Shown here: in pieces, positions 59,040 through 64,000 of the stretch
How positions within the stretch are numbered: position 1 is the stretch's first letter
How the letters are laid out: each line of letters starts with the position of its first letter
From: Candidatus Binataceae bacterium
GTDB lineage: Bacteria > Desulfobacterota > Binatia > Binatales > Binataceae
Length of the DNA: 64,000 nt
Direction of reading: 5' to 3'
Assembly (NCBI GenBank): GCA_035508495.1
Contig: DATJMX010000052.1
Coordinates: 1-64,000, forward strand
Program-made: the position numbers and the translations under genes
The notes under the pieces: generated by a model
Told to the model about the DNA's origin: nothing
Database searches by the model: none
Seen by the model: the letters and a program-made list of their open reading frames with translations, nothing else

Positions 59040-60179
59040 TTAGTAGCGGCCCAGGCGCGCGATTCGATCGGCGTGAAAGTTCGAATCGCCGAACAGCTCC
59101 TGCAATACGCGCACGCGCTTCAGGAAAAATCCGATATCGAACTCGTCAGTCATCCCGATTCCGCCGTGCATCTGGATTCCTTCCTGCGCCGCGAGGGTCG
59201 CGGCCTGTCCCGCCTTGGCCTTGGCGACCGAAACTATCGCGCCCGCATTGGCGAACGATTCATCGAGCGTCTGCAGCGCCTTCAGCACGGCCGAGCGCGC
59301 AACTTCGAGCTCGCAATAAAGATGCGCGGCGCGATGCTGCAGGCCCTGGAATTCGCCGATCAGCTTGCCGAATTGTTTGCGCTCTTTGAGATAGGTCACA
59401 GTGCGGCCGAATGCCTCGTCACCAGCGCCCAGCAGCTCCGCCGCGAGCGCGGCGCGGCCGACGTTGAGCGTGCCGTCGAGGACACTCCAACCGTTGTCTA
59501 CTTCGCCGACTATTGCTTCACGAGGAGCGGGCGTTTTGTCGAACACGATCCGCGCGACATTGTGATTATCGACGGCGAAAGTGCGCTCAACGTGAATCCC
59601 ATGGCTCTTCGCATCGATTGCGAAAAGCGTGATGCCGCGAGTCTCAGCGGGAGCACCGGAGGTTCGCGCCGCTACGATAATCAGGTCGGCGACGTGCCCA
59701 TCGACGACGAAGCTCTTCGCGCCGGTGAGGGTGAAGCCGTTGGAGGCCGGCGCCGCGCCTAGCGCGACCTTTTCCGGCCGATGCTTGGGCGTTTCGTCGA
59801 TCGCGAGCGTCGCGATCAATTCGCCGCTCGCGATCTTCGGCAGATACTTGCTCTTCTGCGCATCGCTGCCGCCGCGCGCGATTGCGCTCGCCGCAACGAT
59901 CGCGGTCGCGAAAAACGGCGACGGCGTCAGCGTGTGCCCGAGCTCTTCCATCACGATTCCGGCTTCGACGTGGCCGAGGCCGAGTCCGCCGTGAGCTTCG
60001 GGAATGAGAATCCCGGCCCATCCATTGCCCGCGAATTCCTTCCACAGCGGGCGCGAGAAGCCCTCGCGATCGTGGCTGTCGCGCAGCTGCCGCAAGTGCG
60101 CGATCGGAGCGTTCTTGGAGAGAAAACCCCGCGTCGTATCGCGGAGCATCGATTGTTCGTCAGTCAGAACGAGTGCCAT
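59040..60179 (-). CDS. Acyl-CoA dehydrogenase (second of pair)
   Basis: 379 aa. ACAD domains are in order: N-terminal helices (LWKEFAGNGWAGILIPEAHGGLGLGHVEAGIVMEELG-type start), middle beta domain with FVVDGHVADLIIVAARTSG, and the C-terminal helices with RKQFGKLIGEFQGLQHRAAHLYCELE and QMHGGIGMTDEFDIGFFLKRVRV. The usual ACAD Glu base is not at a clear position. It is 30 bp after its partner, so the two may form an alpha2beta2 FadE as in steroid side-chain degradation (ChsE1/ChsE2 type). Confidence 0.87.
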   Translation of the reverse strand: MALVLTDEQSMLRDTTRGFLSKNAPIAHLRQLRDSHDREGFSRPLWKEFAGNGWAGILIPEAHGGLGLGHVEAGIVMEELGHTLTPSPFFATAIVAASAIARGGSDAQKSKYLPKIASGELIATLAIDETPKHRPEKVALGAAPASNGFTLTGAKSFVVDGHVADLIIVAARTSGAPAETRGITLFAIDAKSHGIHVERTFAVDNHNVARIVFDKTPAPREAIVGEVDNGWSVLDGTLNVGRAALAAELLGAGDEAFGRTVTYLKERKQFGKLIGEFQGLQHRAAHLYCELEVARSAVLKALQTLDESFANAGAIVSVAKAKAGQAATLAAQEGIQMHGGIGMTDEFDIGFFLKRVRVLQELFGDSNFHADRIARLGRY

Positions 60180-60209
60180 CTACGTGTTTCTAGTTTCCTG
60201 TCAGATTGT

Positions 60210-61394
60210 TTACGCGCCGGGCAGATTCAAAAGCCGCTTGGCGATGATGTTGAGCTGAACCTCGCTGGTGCCGCCCTCGATCGAATTGGCCTTGGAGCGC
60301 AGCCACGCACGCGCCGCGCGCCCTTCGTGCGAGTGCTCGCCTTCCCATTCCAGAGCGTCAGAACCGCCGGCCGACATGATCAGCTCCTGGCGGCGCTTGT
60401 TGAGCTCGGTGCCGTAATATTTCAGGAGTGACGAGACGGCGCCGTTGGCCTTGCCGGATTTCATCAGGTCGCCGACGCGATCCATCGTGAGGCGAAACGC
60501 CCACGCGTCGATATCGAGCGCGGCGATCTGCGCGCGCAGGTTCGTGTCGGCGAGGACGCCGTTTTCGAGGCCGATCGAATCCGTCGCGACCTGGCCGAGC
60601 GTGCGGGTCTCGCCGGTGTTGCCGCCCATACCGCCGATCATGTCGCGCTCATGCGTGAGCAGGAACTTCGCGACATCCCATCCCTTGTTGAGGGTGCCGA
60701 CGAGATTCGCCTTCGGCACTACGACATCTTCGAAGAACGTCTGGCAAAAGGGCGAGTTGCCCGAGATGAGCGTGATCGGCGCGGTCGTGACGCCGGGGCT
60801 TTGCATGTCGAAAAGGATGAAGCTGATTCCCTCGTGCTTGGGCGCTTTGGGATCGGTGCGCACGAGGCAGAAAATCCAGTCGGCCTTGTCGGCGTACGAG
60901 GTCCAGATTTTCGAGCCGTTGACGAGATACTGATCGCCCTTGTCCTCGGCGCGGGTCTGGAGCGAGGCGAGGTCGGAGCCGGAGCCGGGTTCCGAATAGC
61001 CCTGGCACCAGCGGATTTCGCCACGCGCGATTTTCGGCAGATGCTCGCGCTTCTGCTCCTCGTTACCGTATTTCAGGAGCGCCGGGCCGAGCATCCAGAT
61101 GCCGAAGCTGTCGAGGGGCGAACGGCAGCCGAGCTTGCGCATCTCCTCGCGCAGGATCTTGGTTTCCTCGCGAGAGAGTCCGCCGCCGCCGTACTCGCGC
61201 GGCCATTCGGGCACGGTCCAGCCTTTGGCGGCCATGCGCTCGAGCCATTGGCGCTGCGCCTCGGACTGGAATTTCCACTTGCGTCCGCCCCAGCACGTGT
61301 CTTCTTCGCCGCGTAGCGGTTGGCGCATTTCGGGCGGACAATTCGCTTCGAGCCACGCACGAGTTTCGGTCCGGAAGGATTCGAGATCGGCCAT
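60210..61394 (-). CDS. Acyl-CoA dehydrogenase (first of pair)
   Basis: 394 aa. WCQGYSEPGSGSDLASLQTRAEDKGDQYLVNGSKIWTSYADKAD is the FAD-binding core, RDMIGGMGGNTGETRTLG a typical Binatota/actinobacterial variant region, and SIEGGTSEVQLNIIAKRLLNLP the family C-terminus. It begins with TETRAWLEANCPPEMRQP. With the 59040 gene it probably makes one heteromeric enzyme that introduces a C2-C3 double bond in a CoA thioester. Confidence 0.9.
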   Translation of the reverse strand: MADLESFRTETRAWLEANCPPEMRQPLRGEEDTCWGGRKWKFQSEAQRQWLERMAAKGWTVPEWPREYGGGGLSREETKILREEMRKLGCRSPLDSFGIWMLGPALLKYGNEEQKREHLPKIARGEIRWCQGYSEPGSGSDLASLQTRAEDKGDQYLVNGSKIWTSYADKADWIFCLVRTDPKAPKHEGISFILFDMQSPGVTTAPITLISGNSPFCQTFFEDVVVPKANLVGTLNKGWDVAKFLLTHERDMIGGMGGNTGETRTLGQVATDSIGLENGVLADTNLRAQIAALDIDAWAFRLTMDRVGDLMKSGKANGAVSSLLKYYGTELNKRRQELIMSAGGSDALEWEGEHSHEGRAARAWLRSKANSIEGGTSEVQLNIIAKRLLNLPGA

Positions 61395-61536
61395 CGGTAT
61401 CGCTCCTTAAGCTTTGTTCGCGCCGCTCGCAGCGGTCGCGTCCAATCAACGGATTATTGATCCTAACGAGTGTTCGATCTACAGGATCAGGCTCGCACTG
61501 CGTAGGCCATTTGTCATTCCAAAGGGGGGGACGCCA

Positions 61537-62421
61537 ATGAAAGAGCCTGAGATCGTCGTCGAGCCGAATCCGCCTCGCGAATGGGTCGAGACGGTTGAGC
61601 GCGGGCTGCATCATTACAACATTGCGACGATCGGCCTCGACGAGTACCGGCGTGTCGGAGTCGTCAGCCGCGACGAGCACAGTGCCGTCATCGGCGGTGT
61701 CCTCGGTAACGTCGTTGGCGGATGGCTTCATGTCTGGTCGCTGTGGGTAGACCGGCGCGCGCGTGGCCGCGGCCTCGCCAGCGATCTGATGACTGCGGCG
61801 GAGAACTACGCACTCAGCCGCCAATGCGTCGGTGCGTTTCTGACAACGGCCAGCTACGAGGCGCGCCCGCTGTATGAAAAGCGCGGCTACCGCATTTTCG
61901 CCGAACTGCCCGAGCATCCGGTCAAAGGCCATTCCCGGTACTGGCTCGCGAAGGATCTGCGGAGCGCACCTTCGGTGACGGAGCGGCGCGCGAGCCGCGA
62001 AACGATCGCGATGGAGCCCTATGTTTCCGCTGACACCGAAGCAACGATTCGACGCGGAATACAGACTCATGCCGCGGGCGCGATCGGTCGGCCCGAGCAG
62101 TCATGGTCGCTCGCCAACGTTTTCGTGCGCAATGACGACGGCGAGATCGTCGGCGGAGCGATGGGCAATCTCTGGGGTGACTGGTTGTTTATCGGAATCC
62201 TCTGGGTCGATCAGCCGCTTAGGGGAAATGGGCAGGCGACGCGATTGATGAACGCGATCGAGCGGCTCGCGGGCGAAGCCGGATGCCGCAGCGCCTATCT
62301 CGACACCTTCAACCGGCGCGCGCTCTCGCTCTACGAGCGCCTCGGATACGAGACCTTCGGCGTGCTCGAGAATCATCCACTCGGACATGCGCATCATTTC
62401 CTGAAAAAACGGCTTGACTGA
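61537..62421 (+). CDS. Tandem GNAT acetyltransferase
   Basis: 294 aa from ATG 61537 (AAAGGGGGG upstream); the frame opens earlier at 61414 but those 41 residues are not family-like. Two GNAT domains, about 1-145 and 150-294, share the pattern VIGGVLGN-VGGWLHVWSLWVDRRARGRGLAS and VGGAMGNLWGDWLFIGILWVD-RGNGQAT, each with the acetyl-CoA loop RGxGxA (RGRGLA, RGNGQA). Both end with LYEKRGY / LYERLGY. It probably acetylates a small amine; the substrate is unknown. Confidence 0.83.
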   Translation: MKEPEIVVEPNPPREWVETVERGLHHYNIATIGLDEYRRVGVVSRDEHSAVIGGVLGNVVGGWLHVWSLWVDRRARGRGLASDLMTAAENYALSRQCVGAFLTTASYEARPLYEKRGYRIFAELPEHPVKGHSRYWLAKDLRSAPSVTERRASRETIAMEPYVSADTEATIRRGIQTHAAGAIGRPEQSWSLANVFVRNDDGEIVGGAMGNLWGDWLFIGILWVDQPLRGNGQATRLMNAIERLAGEAGCRSAYLDTFNRRALSLYERLGYETFGVLENHPLGHAHHFLKKRLD

Positions 62422-62495
62422 GACCAGTTGAATTGTGCGGCGGGGCGGCAGTATAAGCGGCGCATACATTTCGTTGATCTCGTGGGGAGGGTTTC

Positions 62496-63179
62496 GTGCG
62501 CACATCACTGACCTCGATGCTGGTTGCGATCGCGATTGTGGGCGCAGGCTGCGGCGGGCAGCAGGCTGCGGCTCCGTCCGCGGGGACGAGCGCGCCGGCG
62601 GCGGCCGCGCCGCAGGCCGCGAGCAGACCGGCGGTCAACGCACCATCGCTCAATGATGGCGATGACTTCGCGATTCGCCTCGCTCCCGATACTGCGTCTG
62701 GCCTTCAGCTTCCCGCCGACCTCGATCTGATCGTAAAGCACGACGGCGATTCGCTGGTCTTTGCGAGCAAGCAGACCCCGCAATTAGACGCCGGAGCTAT
62801 GACTCTCGTCCTCGATGCGCAAATGTGCGCGACCCAGTTTCAGGACAACAACATCACCACACGTTTCCAGCCCTGCGACCAAAGTGCCCAGTTCCCCCTG
62901 CAAGTCGGCAAGACGTGGACTGCACGTTACGGTCAATCAACCGCGGGTGGTGAGTTCATTCAGCAAACCGGCAGCGGCACCGTGATGGGAATCGAACAGG
63001 TGACTGTCCCCGCAGGGACTTTCCAGGCCTATCGCATCGACGCGCGACACGGTCCCGACATCAGGACGACTTCATGGTATGTGCCCGAGGTGGGATTCTT
63101 TGTCAAAGTGCAATCTTCGTCGCCACAGCAGCTGAACTTCGAATTAGTCAGTTATCATCGAGGCGGCAGTAGCCACTGA
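62496..63179 (+). CDS. Secreted lipoprotein of unknown function
   Basis: 227 aa from GTG 62496 (GGGGAGGG upstream). Signal peptide with the lipobox IVGAGC, then an Ala/Pro-rich linker (about 20-50) and a compact beta-rich domain: GKTWTARYGQSTAGGEF, VMGIEQVTVPAGTFQAYRID and TTSWYVPEVGFFVKVQSSS. This last pattern (VPAGTFxAyrI...tWYvPevG..vk) is common in periplasmic DUF3108-like proteins of delta-type bacteria. Function unknown. Confidence 0.72.
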   Translation: MRTSLTSMLVAIAIVGAGCGGQQAAAPSAGTSAPAAAAPQAASRPAVNAPSLNDGDDFAIRLAPDTASGLQLPADLDLIVKHDGDSLVFASKQTPQLDAGAMTLVLDAQMCATQFQDNNITTRFQPCDQSAQFPLQVGKTWTARYGQSTAGGEFIQQTGSGTVMGIEQVTVPAGTFQAYRIDARHGPDIRTTSWYVPEVGFFVKVQSSSPQQLNFELVSYHRGGSSH

Positions 63180-63187
63180 GTAACGCT

Positions 63188-63712
63188 CTACTTCGGAAGT
63201 GACGGCGTAGATTCCTCTTGGCGCGGGCCCATTTCGCCGTTTAGGAAGAGAAATAGCGTCCAAAGGCTGCGCGTCCATGGGATCGCGGCGATAGCTGACG
63301 CGAAGGCCGCCGCAACTGGCAACGCTAGCTGCAGAATCCAGTTTGCTCCCACGAATACGAATACGGTCCACGTGATGACTGCAGCCGCGGCGGCGATCGA
63401 ATAGTCAATTACTGCCGGGCCTACCCACTCGCCTTCGTTCTTCCAGAATTGCGCGCCGCAAGCGGGACAGAGCTTTCGCATTTCAAGGTATGAGCTGAAC
63501 ATCGCGCCGCGCCCGCATATCGGACACATGCGAGCGAGCGCGCGCTTGATGAGGATTCCCGGCGGGAGCCCAGCGGCTGCTTCGCCAACGTTATTCGCTT
63601 CGCGCTCGCTCCATCCGATCGCGATGATCACCGTCGCGCCCAACCCCGCGAGCAAAACGATAACGCCGAGGCTGATAACGATCGAAAGCGCGATTTCCTG
63701 GTCGGTGGTCAC
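63188..63712 (-). CDS. DUF983-family zinc-ribbon membrane protein
   Basis: 174 aa. Central zinc ribbon CPICGRGAMFSSYLEMRKLCPACGAQF (two CxxC pairs) between hydrophobic segments (SIVISLGVIVLLAGLGATVI; AVITWTVFVFVGANWIL and following). DUF983 proteins occur near cytochrome oxidase or envelope genes, but no such gene is close here. Start GTG 63712. An internal LPPGILIKRALARM segment just before the ribbon is the usual DUF983 beginning, so the first 50 residues with the extra span are an extension. Confidence 0.75.
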   Translation of the reverse strand: MTTDQEIALSIVISLGVIVLLAGLGATVIIAIGWSEREANNVGEAAAGLPPGILIKRALARMCPICGRGAMFSSYLEMRKLCPACGAQFWKNEGEWVGPAVIDYSIAAAAAVITWTVFVFVGANWILQLALPVAAAFASAIAAIPWTRSLWTLFLFLNGEMGPRQEESTPSLPK

Positions 63713-63774
63713 GGCAAAAAGCCTCGCATGTCTACCGATTCGAGTACATGTGGCCGCTTGAATTTCGAGGTGCG

Positions 63775-63799
63775 CCTAATTAGATATATGCCTAATTAG
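63775..63799. promoter_or_regulatory. Tandem CCTAATTAG sites before the VOC gene
   Basis: CCTAATTAG occurs at 63775-63783 and 63791-63799, 16 bp apart. Each contains the palindrome CTAATTAG. They lie in the shared upstream region of the DUF983 and VOC genes and look like a dimer-of-dimers or tandem operator; the regulator is not in this window. Confidence 0.5.
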
Positions 63800-63826
63800 A
63801 TTGCGGTGAAATAAAGGAGGCCTGCC

Positions 63827-64000
63827 ATGGTTCGCACTCGCGGTCTTTCGCATATCAACCTGAATGTCTCCGATATCGAACGCTCAAAGCGATTCTACAG
63901 CGAGGTATTCGGGCTCGAAGTACTGCACGATTACGAAGGCCCAATGGGCAAGCATACGTGGGGCAGACAGCTCGTGCTAAGCACGCCAGGTGCGCAGGAT
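63827..64000 (+). CDS. VOC-family protein (glyoxalase/dioxygenase fold), partial
   Basis: The first 58 residues from ATG 63827 (AGGAGG seven to eight bases upstream) before the window end. GLSHINLNVSDIERSKRFYSEVFGLEVL is the standard first betaalphabetabetabeta unit of vicinal-oxygen-chelate proteins, with the metal His in LSHINL. The gene is cut by the window, so the enzyme type (lyase, dioxygenase, resistance) cannot be told. Confidence 0.85.
   Translation, partial: MVRTRGLSHINLNVSDIERSKRFYSEVFGLEVLHDYEGPMGKHTWGRQLVLSTPGAQD

Noticed and set aside
1..64000. CRISPR array, tRNA or rRNA genes
   Set aside because: No regularly spaced repeats were seen, and no cloverleaf or rRNA-like stretch was recognised by eye; short tRNAs could still be missed.

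Overview
The window is a high-GC bacterial chromosome segment of 64 kb with roughly 65 genes, short intergenic gaps and many 1-4 bp gene overlaps. Nothing in it identifies the species (no rRNA, no tRNA seen). The gene mix fits an uncultured Binatota / Desulfobacterota_B-type soil bacterium: two LLM-class (probably F420-dependent) oxidoreductases, a paired acyl-CoA dehydrogenase set, enoyl-CoA hydratase, a PRISE-type reductase, several SDRs, a PaaX-type regulator, an isc operon with HscB/HscA/IscX and a lasso-peptide cluster. That placement is inference from content only.

Layout. 1-1.1 kb: the end of an unrecognised gene and a decayed secreted beta-helix protein. 1.2-5.7 kb: a FAD monooxygenase divergent from its MarR regulator across a long palindrome, a SnoaL-like protein, an SDR and an OmpA-type lipoprotein. 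5.8-15.6 kb: a glutathionyl-hydroquinone reductase and, on the same (minus) strand, the most notable system of the window, a lasso-peptide gene cluster. Its order in transcription is B1 (PqqD-like), B2 protease, second PqqD-like protein, C (Asn-synthetase-like cyclase), a PRMT-like methyltransferase with a C-terminal PqqD-like domain, the unlisted 54-aa precursor A, an HprK-like kinase, a nucleotidyltransferase and an ABC exporter. The predicted core GTGTSLPNDGASGMMNG would form a 9-residue Gly1-Asp9 ring.

15.7-20.2 kb: a decayed AbrB-type antitoxin, an LLM oxidoreductase, glutamine-dependent NAD synthetase, a small membrane peptide and a long nested hairpin. 20.2-26.4 kb: TetR plus DJ-1/isonitrile-hydratase-like pair, MGDG-synthase-like glycosyltransferase with a LpxH-like phosphoesterase, potassium channel, DUF1272 protein, serine hydrolase. 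26.4-35.8 kb: broken HigA, desaturase divergent from a PaaX-like regulator, coaBC, family-4 UDG, NfeD protease plus slipin, phosphatase, HTH-periplasmic-binding regulator, SDR. 35.8-45.7 kb: broken PIN toxin, PRISE reductase plus enoyl-CoA hydratase, Kelch lipoprotein, molybdopterin oxidoreductase, trmI, two small zinc proteins, secF, TetR plus FtsX-type permease. 45.8-51.3 kb: iscS-iscU-iscA-hscB-hscA-iscX. 51.5-64 kb: TetR plus SDR, two paralogous Gly/Tyr-rich secreted proteins, LLM oxidoreductase, a gene-poor kilobase, APC permease, acyl-CoA dehydrogenase pair, tandem GNAT, lipoprotein, DUF983 protein and the start of a VOC protein.

Two copies of a REPIN-like inverted-palindrome repeat (32.2 and 38.1 kb) and at least three broken toxin-antitoxin remnants show past mobile or accessory traffic, although no intact transposase, integrase or CRISPR array is present.
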